Positions 33,873 to 44,464 of a DNA stretch of 64,000 nucleotides are shown here, one piece after another. This DNA is from Leptobrachium leishanense (taxonomy: Eukaryota; Chordata; Amphibia; Anura; Megophryidae): the NCBI GenBank assembly GCA_009667805.1, contig CM019068.1, positions 5,067,218 to 5,131,217 on the forward strand, written 5' to 3'. Within the stretch, counting starts at the first letter, position 1; each line of letters starts with the position of its first letter. The notes under the pieces are model-generated. The model worked only from the letters and a program-made list of their open reading frames with translations, was not told the DNA's origin and did not search any database. Position numbers and translations under genes: made by a program.

Positions 33873-36004
33873 TTTAAACAGGTTTTTACTCGCCCCCCCT
33901 CCCCCGAACTAGAATCCGAACTAGAATCCTTCCCCGAACTGTCAGATGAAAAACCCTTTGTCTCTTACCTTTTCCCGCAGGTCCTCTCGCGCCTCCGATC
34001 TCCGAATGAATGGCTCCTTCCCTGCTGGTGCTTGGCTGCTCCATGTCCTCCGCTCGCTCCGTCTGCTCTGCTCCCTTGTCCTTCTCTCTTGCGCCGCTGC
34101 GAGTCCATGCTGCTGAATCACGGTCCGTCTACTGTAATAGCATATCGTTACAAAGAGATTCACTGCTGCTCTCCCCCCGCGCTGCGACGGCTCCTCAATG
34201 CGCCTGTACCAGTTCCCCAGCCTGTCCCTGCCATAACCCTGCCCATCCCCTGTGGACACAATGGTGGGGCCAGACCCAAAGGACGAAAAAGAGTGCACGC
34301 CGCTGCTGCGCCTATGCGACCCCCCCTGCCCAAAACTGCCACTGGGGAAGTCCCTCTGGTGCCCCCGGGCCTCGCCCCCCCCTACTTGAAAACCTCCCAG
34401 CTGCCATTCACCCCCCCCTGTGTAATTTCAGATGCCTGCTCCCCCCCATGCTGCCCCTAACTGGCCACCCTTGCCCTACCTGGTAGCTGGCTTGCCCCTC
34501 ACCCCTGCTGGCGATGTCCCGGCTTGCATACTCCCCCATACCGCGATCGGTATGCCTGGGAAGCATTGGAAGGCTCCTGGGCATTTTTGAATTTGGTGCC
34601 TTTTGAAATGGTGGAGGCCTCGCCCACCCATGAGGAGGCCCCCCCACCCGCGAGGAGGCTCCGCCCACCCGCGAGCGCCGTGCTGTTCTGGCCATGTGAC
34701 ATCAGAGGGGCTGGGCAAAGGGCTGGCCGGCCGCAGATCAGCCATCGCAGGCTGAGAAAATGGCGGCCGGCCACGAGGAGGGGAGACCTGAGATCCGGAA
34801 TGGCCAGAGGGGTTGTTGAAATGGCCGAGAAGATGGCCAGGCGAGGACCCGCTGATGTCCTGGACACCCCCCTGCCGCATAGTAGCTGGGCTGCCCGCCC
34901 GCACAGCCCTCTGTATGTACACCCGATCAGCCGACTGATCGGGTCCACACTCGGCACCGGAGGGGGGTGGTGGAAGGGAAATAAAGAAAGCAGGGATAGA
35001 GAGGGAAGTCGCTGGCGCCGAATCCGAAGCAAGGGAAGGAGAGATTGCGGAGGTAGAGATAGGAGAGAGAGAAGGGGAGAGGACGCGCTCTGCAGGCACT
35101 GATACTCCCTGTATTTTTTCTCTTCCAGGTTCTGCTCGGCTCCTCTGCTGTCCTGCTCGGCTCCTCTTCGTATCGGCTCTGCTCCTCTGCTGTCCTGCTT
35201 GGTTCCTCTTCACTCCAGCAACGTGCTCCGGCCGGGCTGTCCCCTGATGCTCCGAGTCCAGGAATCTCTTGGGCACATTAATCCTCCTTCCAGGCATCTC
35301 GATGTTGCAGCAGCTTTTAGGATCCTGTAACAAGAAAAGACAAAGGTTAGACTGATTTCTTCTGTCCTTTGCTTACCCTTTTCTATTACCCCTGCCCCTC
35401 CCCTTTCTGTTATCTGCCCCCGAGACCCAATCCCAGCGATACCCTGAAACAAAAGGGTGAACCATTGTAACTCCTCCCAACTTTCAACTCTTTTCTTTAA
35501 ACAGGGAAATTGCTTAAGCCTTTTTTCGTTCCCATCCAGTCTCTCATCAGTACAAAGAAGCAAGTATATAGGTTAGACAAGCAGAACCACGAAAGGGCAA
35601 TGCAAAAAGGCAAAAGCACTTTTAAATAAGGCGCCATGCAGTCTGATAGGTTACCAGTGTCACATGATGCAGGGGAACCCACGTTGGAGAGGCGTGATGA
35701 CGTCACGCGCGGCGCCCCGCCGACAATCTCCTAAAGCTGCTGGGGCCGGCGAGATGCGTGCACAGGATGCGAGGAAGGGCTGCGGGGAGGACGCAGACCC
35801 CGAGACTGCTGGGAGGGACGCCGGAGTCGCGCCAGCCTCCGAGGGCTGACAGTAATTTTCTGCTCGGGGGGTGTAATGTTCTGCTGGGGGTGTAATGTTC
35901 TGCTGGGGGGTGTAATGCAGTGGCGTAGCGTGGGGAGGCTGGGGGGGCCGTGGCCCCGGGCACAGTTTTGTTAGGGGCGCATTTGCGCCCCTAAAACTGT
36001 CCCG

Positions 36005-36268
36005 GGGGTTGAGGGGACCCAGATGCCGGGCAGCGGGAGTGCCTGCCCGGTCCTGAACAGTCCGTCCTGGTAAAGGGGATGCGGCTGCGTGCAGGCGCTG
36101 CCGGTCACGTGGTCCATCTAATCAGGTGGTACTGAGTCTCTGTACCACCTGACTGGCCGGACCGCGTGACCTGCGCACGCACGCAGCCGCCTCCACTTCA
36201 ACAGGACGGACTGTTCAGGACCGGGCAGGCACTCCCGCTGCCCGGCATCTGGGTCCCCTCAACCCCTG
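36005..36268. repeat. 264-bp palindrome (hairpin) in the hAT-like element
   Basis: The left arm starting gttgaggggacccagatgcc is mirrored by the right arm ending ggcatctgggtcccctcaac. Complementarity continues inward (gcctgcccggtcctgaacag against ctgttcaggaccgggcaggc) to a centre near 36137 (aggtggtac...gtaccacct). A smaller hairpin (acagttttgttaggggcgca with tgcgcccctaaaactgt) lies at 35962-36000. Confidence 0.92.
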
Positions 36269-36431
36269 CCGGAGCTGGGGCAAGTATCCATGGATGTGAC
36301 TGAGAGCTGGCTGCCGCTGGGGCAATATCCAGGTGAGAGCTGGGGCAAATCCATGTGTGAGCTGGGGCAAATCCATGTGTGAGCTGGGGCAAATCCATGT
36401 GTGAGCTGGGGCAAATCCATAAGCTGGGGGC

Positions 36432-39400
36432 AAATTATTATTTTTATTATTATTCTTTATTTATAAAGCGCCAGCATATTCCGCAGCGCTGTACAATAAG
36501 CACAGTATAGACAGGGTTACAATACATTGAACAACATTTGACAAACAGTACAGGAGGAGATGAGGGCCCTATTCCCGTAGGAACTCACAATCTGGGAGGG
36601 TTGGAGTTGGAAACAGGAGGAGAGGACTGTAAGGTGAGAGTGATTGATGGTTGTGTCAGTGAGTTGGGTGGTCGGCTTCCCTAAATAGGAATGTTTTAAG
36701 GGAGTGTTTGAAGGAAGAGAAGTTAGGGGAAAGTCTGACAGTACGAGGGAGAGCGTTCCAGAGAGTGGGGGCTGCGCGTGAGAAATCCTGCAGTCTATCA
36801 TGGGAAGAGGTGATGCGGGGAGAAGCTAGGCGCAGGTCACTGTTTGACCTTAGGGAGCGGGCTGGGGTGTATTTGGTGATTAGTGAGGACAGGTAGTGGG
36901 GAGCTGAGTTAGTGAGGGTTTTGTAGGTAAGGATAAGGATTTTGACACTTAATTCTGCAGTGGATGGGGAGCCAGTGAAGGGACTCGCAGAGGGGAGCGG
37001 CAGAGACAGAGCGGCGGGTGAGGTGAATTAGCCTGGCGGAGGCGTTCAGGATGGATTGTAGGGGGGAGAGGCGGGACAGAGGGAGGCCAGATAAGAGATT
37101 ATTGCAATAGTCGAGTCGGGAGATTACCAGGGCATGTATGAGTTGTTTTGTGGTGTCAGCGGTAAGAAATGACCGAATTCTGTAAATATTACGCAGTTGG
37201 TATCGGCAGGAGGAGGAAAGAGACTTGATGTGGGGGATGAAGGAAAGAGCAGAGTCAAGTGTAACTCCAAGGCAGCGAACTTGGTTTGATGGGGAAATGG
37301 TGATACCCTCCACCGTGATAGAGAAGTCAGGAGGTGGGGAGGCATTGGAGGGAGGAATAAGTAGGAGTTCAGTCTTTGACATGTTGATCTTTAGGTGGTG
37401 GGAGGCCATCCAGGAGGAGATGCCAGATAAACAGTCACTGACTTTGGAAAGGACAGGGGGAGAGAGATCAGGGGTAGAGAGGTAGATCTGAGTGTCTTCA
37501 GCGTAGAGGTTGTAATTGAAGCCAAAGCTGTTGATGATTTTGCCCAGGGAGGAGGTGTAGATGGAAAAGAGCAGAGGACCAAGGACAGAGCCTTGAGGTA
37601 CACCAACAGATAGAGGCAATGAGGAGGAGGAGTTACCAGCAAAGGACACACAGAAGGACCTGTTGGATAAATAGGATTCGACCCAAGCGAGTGCAGTGTC
37701 ACCGAGACCCAGAGAGTCGAGGGTCTGTAGAAGGAGGGGGTGGTCAACAGTGTCAAAAGCAGCCGAGAGGTCAAGCAGGATGAGAATAGAATAGTGGCCA
37801 TGTTTTTTAGCAGTTAGGAGGTCGTTGGTGACTTTGGTGAGGGCAGTTTCAGTTGAGTGTAGGGGACGGAAGCCAGATTGCAGGGGGTCAAGTAGGGAAT
37901 TGGAGGACAGGAAGAGGGAGAGGCGGTTGAAGACTAGTTTTTCTAAGAGCTTTGATGTGAAGGGAAGCAGGGATACAGGGCGGTAGTTGGATGGAGAGTT
38001 GGGATCGAGGGATGGTTTCTTTAGTAAAGGGGTAACTAGCGCGTGTTTGAAGGCAGATGGAAAGGAGCCAGTGGAGAGAGATAGGTTGAAGATGTGTGTG
38101 AGAGCAGGGGTGAGGGAGGAGGAGAGGGGAGGAATTAGATGTGAGGGAATGGGGTCGAGCGGGCACATGGTGAGATGTGAGGAGGACAATAAGGAATTGA
38201 CTTCCTCCTCAGTGGCTGGGAGGAAGCGGCAGAGGGTGGCAGAGGGGACCTGTGGGAGTGGAGGTGGCAGATAACTATCTTGTGTTGGGATGTTGCTTCT
38301 GATAGTTAGAGTTTTACTGAGGAAGTAGTCTGCCAGGTCTTGAGCGCTGAAGGCAGCTGTGGGGGGAGGTGCAGGTGGGTAGAGGAGGGTGTTGAAGGTG
38401 GACCAGAGCCGTTTAGGGTTGGAGGACAGAGTAGATATAAGAGATGAGAAGAAGGATTGTTTGGCCAAGTGGAGGGCAGAGGTGTATGACCGGAGAATAA
38501 ACTTGAAGTGAACAAAATCAGCTTCAGAGCGGGATTTCCTCCAGGCACGCTCTGCGGTGCGGGAGCATCTTTGCAGGTAGCGTGTCTGGAGGGTGTGCCA
38601 GGGCTGAAGCTGGCGGCGTGGGGCCTTACAGAGTCGAAGAGGAGCAAGAGTGTCTAGAGCAGAGATAAGAGTAGTGTTGTAGTGATTAGTGGCAGCATCA
38701 GGGCAGGTGAAGGATGAGGTATGAGGGAGGTGGTGAAGTAGGTTGGAGAATTGATGGGGGTCCACAGCATGTAGATTTCTGTGAGTGTGTGTGCGGGGTG
38801 GGGGAGCAGGGTGTTTAGGACGTCCAGATAGGTTGAAAGAGAGAAGGTGGTGGTCAGAGATGGGGAAAGGGCGACAGTTGAACTCAGAAATGGAGCAGAG
38901 GTTGGAAAAGACAAGGTCAATAGCGTGACCATCGCGGTGGGTAGGGAGGAGGGAGGATTGTGTGAGTCCAAGGGAGGACGTGAGTGAAAGAAGTTTGGAG
39001 GCAGCAGGGGCAGAAGGATCATCAATGGGAATGTTGAAGTCCCCGAGAATTAGGCATGGAAGATTAGAAGACAGGAAGTGAGAAAGCCAGGTAGCAAAGT
39101 GGTCAAAGAACTGGGAGGTTGGTCCCGGTGGGCGGTAGATGACTGCCACCCTGAGAGCCAGAGGAGAGAACAGGCGGATGCAGTGTGTCTCGAAGGAGGA
39201 GAAGGAGAGGGATGGGGGTGGAGGGAGATGCTGGTAGGTGCAGGTGGGAGAGAGCAGGATTCCGACCCCGCCACCATTTCTCTCACCCGGTCTGGGGGTA
39301 TGGCTCAAGTGTAGACCACCATGTGAGAGAGCAGCAACGGAGGCCGTGTCAGAGGGAGTTAGCCAGGTTTCAGTTAAAGCTAGGAGGTTGAAGGAGTTTG

Positions 39401-40395
39401 AAAGGAAGAGGTCATGGACGGCTGTGAGTTTGTTGCACACAGAGCGAGCGTTCCAGAGGGCGCAGGAGAAAGAGGACAGGCACTGAGGGATTATGGGAAT
39501 GAGGTTGCTGGGCTTGCAGGGAGGTGATTTATGTGCGATGGAGATAGGATGAGAGGGAAGTATTGGATGTGTTGTGGGGCCAGGGTTAGGGGATATGTCA
39601 CCTGCATAGAGTAACAGCAGGAGGGTGAGAAAGAGAAGGTGGGAATGGGATTTGTGGGCGTGGGAGTGATTGGCAGCACGAGAGTTAGAGGGAGACCATG
39701 TTCTGAGGAAACAAAGGAGCTCATGCGAGGCCATCATGTGGGACGAGAGGAGGGAGGGAGAGATGCAGATTGTGTAGGGGTCGGTGGTAGAGGGGCAGGA
39801 GTTCCATTTAAGGAGAAAGGTAGAAGTAAAGAGCAGAAGCGTGAGAGAAAGCATGATATAGACGTGCGTTTACCCAGAGTAAAATTGGGCCTTGCAGTTC
39901 CTTCCTCCAGTCCCGCAACTCCAGGAATCAACTCTGAACGTCCACTTAAGAATGCCACTTAAATGGCAGTGGAGCCTGGCTCAAATGGAGCCTGGTATAG
40001 TTGTTATATAGGGCAGACTGATTGCATTCAGGCAGTTAAAAAGTCAACAGCTGAAGCTAGATGGGCTGTGTCAATAGGGCAGGAGATTCACATGCTAATT
40101 AGCAAAGCAAATAGTGGAGAAAAACAAAAATAAATTAAAAAAAACAGAAAAAAACCAAGGTAACGTTATAATGTGGGTGCCTGCGAATACTGGGTGATGG
40201 GTGATAATGCCTACCAGCAAAAGTATGCAGGGGTTCAGTTGAGATGTGGGTGTCTGTGGATGATGGGTGAAAATGCCTACCTGTGGAGAGAGGAGACACA
40301 GGAATTAGGGATCGTGATGGCGTAGGGGATCTTGGATAAAACTCCAGGAATCAACTCTGAGCGTCCACTTAAGAATGCCACTTAAATGGCACTGG
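36432..40395 (-). mobile_element. L2-clade LINE, nearly full length
   Basis: The minus strand carries a 5' region with a duplicated stretch, a long EN-RT frame, and a 3' end with the conserved tail ataaagcgccagcatattcc and gcagcgctgtacaata followed by an (ATT)n-type end at 36432-36462. The 5' region holds a direct repeat (39919-39974 and 40340-40395, aactctgaacgtccacttaa) about 421 bp apart, which may be promoter monomers. Both sides are 21-bp minisatellite units, so a TSD cannot be separated from the repeat. Confidence 0.85.
36909..39854 (-). CDS. L2-type LINE endonuclease-reverse transcriptase
   Basis: An open frame of 981 codons. After a hydrophobic N terminus come apurinic endonuclease motifs: [51 protein letters not shown] and [14 protein letters not shown] motifs follow: [60 protein letters not shown] and [12 protein letters not shown]. 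The catalytic YADD box reads YAED, a Glu in place of the first Asp, which should impair polymerisation. The C terminus ([20 protein letters not shown]) breaks from the family pattern through a frameshift near 36940. The frame is long and otherwise intact, so decay is recent. Confidence 0.88.
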   Translation of the reverse strand: MLSLTLLLFTSTFLLKWNSCPSTTDPYTICISPSLLSSHMMASHELLCFLRTWSPSNSRAANHSHAHKSHSHLLFLTLLLLLYAGDISPNPGPTTHPILPSHPISIAHKSPPCKPSNLIPIIPQCLSSFSCALWNARSVCNKLTAVHDLFLSNSFNLLALTETWLTPSDTASVAALSHGGLHLSHTPRPGERNGGGVGILLSPTCTYQHLPPPPSLSFSSFETHCIRLFSPLALRVAVIYRPPGPTSQFFDHFATWLSHFLSSNLPCLILGDFNIPIDDPSAPAASKLLSLTSSLGLTQSSLLPTHRDGHAIDLVFSNLCSISEFNCRPFPISDHHLLSFNLSGRPKHPAPPPRTHTHRNLHAVDPHQFSNLLHHLPHTSSFTCPDAATNHYNTTLISALDTLAPLRLCKAPRRQLQPWHTLQTRYLQRCSRTAERAWRKSRSEADFVHFKFILRSYTSALHLAKQSFFSSLISTLSSNPKRLWSTFNTLLYPPAPPPTAAFSAQDLADYFLSKTLTIRSNIPTQDSYLPPPLPQVPSATLCRFLPATEEEVNSLLSSSHLTMCPLDPIPSHLIPPLSSSLTPALTHIFNLSLSTGSFPSAFKHALVTPLLKKPSLDPNSPSNYRPVSLLPFTSKLLEKLVFNRLSLFLSSNSLLDPLQSGFRPLHSTETALTKVTNDLLTAKKHGHYSILILLDLSAAFDTVDHPLLLQTLDSLGLGDTALAWVESYLSNRSFCVSFAGNSSSSLPLSVGVPQGSVLGPLLFSIYTSSLGKIINSFGFNYNLYAEDTQIYLSTPDLSPPVLSKVSDCLSGISSWMASHHLKINMSKTELLLIPPSNASPPPDFSITVEGITISPSNQVRCLGVTLDSALSFIPHIKSLSSSCRYQLRNIYRIRSFLTADTTKQLIHALVISRLDYCNNLLSGLPLSRLSPLQSILNASARLIHLTRRSVSAAPLCESLHWLPIHCRIKCQNPYPYLQNPH

Positions 40396-42330
40396 AGCAA
40401 ATCCATGAGCTGGGGGCAAATCCATGTGTAAACTGGGGCAAATCCATGAGCTGGGGGCAAATCCATGTGTAAACTGGGGCAAATCCATGTGTAAACTGGG
40501 GCAAATCCATGTGTAAACTGGGGCAAATCCATGAGCTGGGGCAAATCCATGAGCTGGGGCAAATCCATGTGTAAGCTGGGGCAAATCCATGAGCTGGGGG
40601 CAAATCCATGTGTAAGCTGGGGCAAATCCATGAGCTGGGGGCAAATCCATGTGTAAACTGGGGCAAATCCATGTGTAAACTGGGGCAAATCCATGAGCTG
40701 GGGGCAAATCCATGTGTAAGCTGGGGCAAATCCATGAGCTGGGGGCAAATCCATGTGTAAACTGGGGCAAATCCATGTGTAAACTGGGGCAAATCCATGA
40801 GCTGGGGGCAAATCCATGTGTAAGCTTGGGAAAATCCATGTGTAAACTGGGGCAAATCCATGAGCTGGGGCAAATCCATGTGAGAGCTGGGGCAAATCCA
40901 TGTGAGAGCTGGGGCAAATCCATGTGAGAGCTGGGGCAAATCCATGTGAGAGCTGGAGCAAATCCATGTGTGAGCTGGGGCAAATCCATGTGTGAGCTGG
41001 GGCAAATCCATGTGTGAGCTGGGGCAAATCCATTTGTGAGCTGGGGCAAATCCATGTGTGAGCTGGGGCAAATCCATGTGTGAACTGGGGCAAATCCATG
41101 TGTGAGCTGGGGCAATATCCATGTGAGAGCTGGGGCAATATCCATGTGTGAGCTGGGGCAAATCCATGTGTGAGCTGGGGCAAATCCATGTGTGAGCTGG
41201 GGTATATCCATGTGTGAGCTGGGGCAAATCCATGTGTGAGCTGGGGAAAATCCATGTGTGAGCTGGGGCAATTTCCATGTGTGAGCTGGGGCAAATCCAT
41301 GTGTGAGCTGGGGCAAATCCATGTGTGAACTGGGGCAAATCCATGTGTGAGCTGGGGCAATATCCATGTGAGAGCTGGGGCAATATCCATGTGTGAGCTG
41401 GGGCAATATCCATGTGAGAGCTGGGGCAATATCCATGTGAGAGCTGGGGCAATATCGATAACGTGTCCACAGGTTGGGGGGGCACACAATTCTTGGCTGG
41501 CCCCGGGCGCTGACAACCCACGCTACGCCACTTGTGTAATGTTCTGCTGGGGAGGTGTGTGTGTAATGTTCTGCTGGGGGTGTGTGTGTAATGTTCTGCT
41601 GGGGGTGTGTGTGTGTAATGTTCTGCTGGGGGTGTGTGTGTAATGTTCTGCTGGGGTGTGTGTGTGTAATGTTCTGCTGGGGTGTGTGGTAATGTTCTGC
41701 TGGGGTGTGTGTGTAATGTTCTGCTGGGGTGTGTGTGTGTAATGTTCTGCTGGGGGTATGTGTAATGTTCTGTTGGGGGTGTGTGTGTGTAATGTTCTGC
41801 TGGGGTGTGTGTGTAATGTTCTGCTGGGGGTGTGTGTAATGTTCTGCTGGGGGTGTAATGTTCTATTGGGGAGGTGTGTGTGTAATGTTCTGCTGGGGTT
41901 GTGTGTGTAATGTTCTGCTGGGGTGTGTGTGTGTAATGTTCTGCTGGGGTGTGTGTGTGTAATGTTCTGCTGGGTGTGTGTGTGTGTAATGTTCTGCTGG
42001 GGGTGTGTGTGTAATGTTCTGCTGGGGTGTAATGTTCTGCTGGGGAGGTGTGTGTGTAATGTTCTGCTGGGGGTGTGTGTGTGTACTGTTCTGCTGGGGG
42101 TGTGTGTATTGTTCTGCTGGGGGTGTAATGTTCTGCTGGGGAGGTGTGTGTGTTATGTTCTGCTGGGGGTGTGTGTGTGTAATGTTCTGCTGGGGTGTGT
42201 GTGTGTGTAATGTTCTGCTGGGGGTGTGTGTGTGTAATGTTCTGCTGGGGTGTGTGTGTGTGTAATGTTCTGCTGGGGGTGTGTGTGTGTAATGTTCTGC
42301 TGGGGGGGTGTGTGTGTAATGTTCTGCTGC

Positions 42331-42556
42331 TTTTTCGGAACGTCTGTTCTCCTCGTTTTAAAGCAATAAATTTTGATTTGACACATTTCAAGTACATTCG
42401 AAAATTCTGAAAATATTTCGTTTCGGCTCGGAAAACTTTTCGGATCTGCCATTTTCGGATCTGAAAATTTTCGGAAAATCGGCCGCATCCGAAAACACGA
42501 ATCGGGAAATTTCGTGAAAATTCCGAAATTCCGAAACCCGAAACGCACATCCCTAT
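42331..42556. mobile_element. MITE fragment ending in ...CACATCCCTA
   Basis: A/T-rich DNA with repeated ttttcggatctg and aaattccgaaat motifs ends cccgaaacgcacatccctat, the mirror of the agggatgtgc start typical of this repeat type. It sits between the 19-bp array and the gypsy-2 remnant and probably truncates both. Confidence 0.55.
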
Positions 42557-43390
42557 CTTACACTGGAGGAACACTCCAACTGTGGGCATGGATAGTAGCC
42601 CAGCACAGAGACTGATGTCACGTAGATTAAAGACTTCCTTACCTGTGGCCAACAAGCTACTTGAACCCTCTGTGATACAAGGGGTACCAGAAAAGTTACG
42701 GCTTAAGAGGCAAGTGTTCAAGGCACAATATGACACATCTGCAAGAGATTTGCCTGAAATGAATATTGGGGAACGAATCCGTATGAAACCACTGCCTGGA
42801 GATCGAACAAGTCGTTGGAGAATGGGTACTTGTCTGAAAAAGGTTGCACCACGCTCCTATCTTGTGGACATTGGTGGAACTCTCTATCGTCGCAATCATG
42901 TGGATCTGCGTGTGGCCGAAAAGCCTGATTCGCATTATCCAGTTGTCAGGCCAGACTCGCCTGGTACGCAGGGCCGGCCCAAGGCATTGTGCTGCCTGGA
43001 GCCAAGGATGAATTGCTGCCCCCCCCACAACAAAAAACATGCAGCGTGTATGAGTGTATCACAAAGTGTCACAGCAATAAACTCACAGTAATGTGCGATG
43101 TGCATGCGTGGATCACAGAGCTCCACAGCAAAAAATGAAAAACTCAGCCAGACACTGACTGAGATTAATATAGTAAATAATACACAGTGTAGTATATACT
43201 TGAATGGCAGACAGTAATATATAATACACAGTGGGGGGGTATATATGAACAGCAGGCAATAATATATGGTCTATATATATATCTATAGTGATATATATAT
43301 CTATATCTAGATATAGCTATGGCAGAAAGTGATATATAAACACACAGTGGGGTGTATATAGGAAATGCAGACAGTAATGTATAATACAGT

Positions 43391-43697
43391 TGTAGCGCTC
43401 ACTCCCGGAGGAGCCGCTGAAATTGAACCTCGGGTCAGTCTCCCCGCACTAGGGAATAAATATACTCCAGCACCGTCGTGGATTTTATAAATTATATAGT
43501 TTACTGGATAAACTGGCATATAATGAGTAACACAGTATATATATATTTACAGTACTTCGTAATGCGGGAAACGCGCAGCGGAAAATAAATACAATGCTTT
43601 GTAATGCGAGAAACGCGCAGCGGAAAAGAGAAAAATATATCTTTAACCCCCTTTTGTGGTTGGGGAGTGAGTCCCGTACAGGTTATGTCCCAAAGAA

Positions 43698-43728
<31 letters not shown>

Positions 43729-44395
43729 TGGTACCCGGGTACAATATTCAACTGGCCATTGAATTATTTATGAGGTATCTTCGACTAGTCACGTTGGGGC
43801 CCTGTGGGTTTTGAAACAAATTGCAGCGTGCTTTAGATTTTTCACAACGGCCTGGAAGGCCTCTCACCCATCCGCCAGATACTCTGTGCTCCGCTCGACC
43901 CAGGACGTCTCTCCGCTTGATTTTGACTGGGGTTCTCTGTGTCACCGGCTCCGCTGTCTTGCTTGTCTGTATCTGCCACAGATGTCCAGCTCACCGCCTG
44001 CACTCCCTCTTGGATCTATCTGCGGTTCTCCTAACTCGGGGTCCTCCAGCTCACTCGGGATCAGCTCAGGTTACTGTGGTGGATTACTGGGTCTTCATAA
44101 GATAAAGGCGGAAAACCCGGTCTCCAGCTCGGTCAGGCCCCACCTGCGCTCCGGCCTGGTCACTGTCCCGTTCAACTACACTGCGTCTTGCTCCTCTCAC
44201 TCCTAGGCGCGCTCTGCCAGCTCTTTCCACAAGGCTCAGGATGTCAGCGTCTCTCTCCCACCCACTTCCTGTCCCCGCCCACAAAGCATGCCGGGAAATG
44301 TAGTCCCAATGTTCAGTGTCTCACATCGCACTTGTCTCCCTCCGGTGGCCAAAAACAAGCACTACAACGGCAGGGAATTTAAAACCAGCGCTACA
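43391..44395 (-). repeat. 3' LTR of gypsy-3
   Basis: A 1005-bp LTR nearly identical to 51958-52950. It includes a (TG)n run at 43700-43727 that is longer than in the partner LTR, which accounts for much of the length difference. The high LTR identity suggests a fairly recent insertion. Confidence 0.95.
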
Positions 44396-44464
44396 TTCTC
44401 CCCCTCCTAGAACTCTTGGGTCTCTCCAAGGAGGTACAACAGTTGCATTACATTTCAACACATA

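Larger units (their letters stand above)
30400..35350 (-). mobile_element. Ngaro-like element without tyrosine recombinase (Ngaro-2), decayed
   Basis: On the minus strand the order is gag-like (about 33870-33200), RT-RNase H (about 33290-31570), then directly the SGNH hydrolase (31399-30838). Only about 170 bp separate the RNase H stop from the hydrolase, so the roughly 1-kb recombinase of Ngaro-1 is absent. AATAAA on the minus strand near 30440 corresponds to the poly(A) site of Ngaro-1. The frames contain stops and shifts. The ends were not resolved. Confidence 0.78.
29934..35851. mobile_element. LTR-like insertion (probable solo LTR) carrying a nested Ngaro-like element
   Basis: The insertion begins TGTCAGG and ends GGGCTGACA, and is flanked by the 5-bp direct repeat GTAAT (29929-29933 and 35852-35856). 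The outer parts (29934 to about 30300 and about 35540-35851) contain repeated ggtcaaaatccaaaagcc motifs and a GC-rich promoter-like segment, like the LTR of gypsy-1. No LTR pair or pol of its own was seen, so a solo LTR later split by the Ngaro-like element is the best reading. The internal junctions are approximate. Confidence 0.65.
36269..41455. repeat. 21-bp minisatellite, split by an L2 LINE
   Basis: Units of about 21 bp (gagctggggcaaatccatgt) occur at 36269-36431 and 40396-41455, with variants such as caatatcc and ctgggggcaaatcc. The minus strand stays open through most of the right block, giving frames of 372-784 codons made of repeats (QLTHGFAPAHTWICPSS), which are artefacts. Confidence 0.93.
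35918..41533. mobile_element. hAT-like non-autonomous element containing minisatellite and LINE
   Basis: The ends CAGTGGCGTAGCGTGGG and CCCACGCTACGCCACTT are inverted repeats (one terminal mismatch) flanked by the 8-bp direct repeat GTGTAATG (35910-35917 and 41534-41541), which is the hAT TSD length. The target is itself a repeat containing GTGTAATG, so the TSD alone is weak, but the TIRs are clear. No transposase is present. Without the minisatellite and LINE the element is only about 0.5 kb. Confidence 0.8.
29902..42330. repeat. 19-bp array with (GT)n linkers, split by two large insertions
   Basis: Units of gtgtaatgttctgctgggg with variable gtgtgt linkers occur at 29902-29933, 35852-35917 and 41534-42330. 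The intervening blocks are an LTR-type element (29934-35851) and a hAT-like element (35918-41533), each with its own target duplication in the array, so the three pieces were once continuous. Confidence 0.88.

Noticed and set aside
33846..35333. Plus- and minus-strand frames of 150-290 codons upstream of Ngaro-2 gag
   Set aside because: Proline/arginine-rich, GC-driven and overlapping in several frames, with no family match. Probably leader or decayed gag.
36517..39962. Numerous plus-strand frames opposite the L2 LINE
   Set aside because: Shadows of the 981-codon minus-strand frame, with no independent motifs.
40305..42736. Minus-strand frames of 372, 403 and 784 codons (HGFAPAHTW repeats, THTPAEHYT repeats)
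   Set aside because: They run through the 21-bp minisatellite and the 19-bp/(GT)n array. Repeat translation only.
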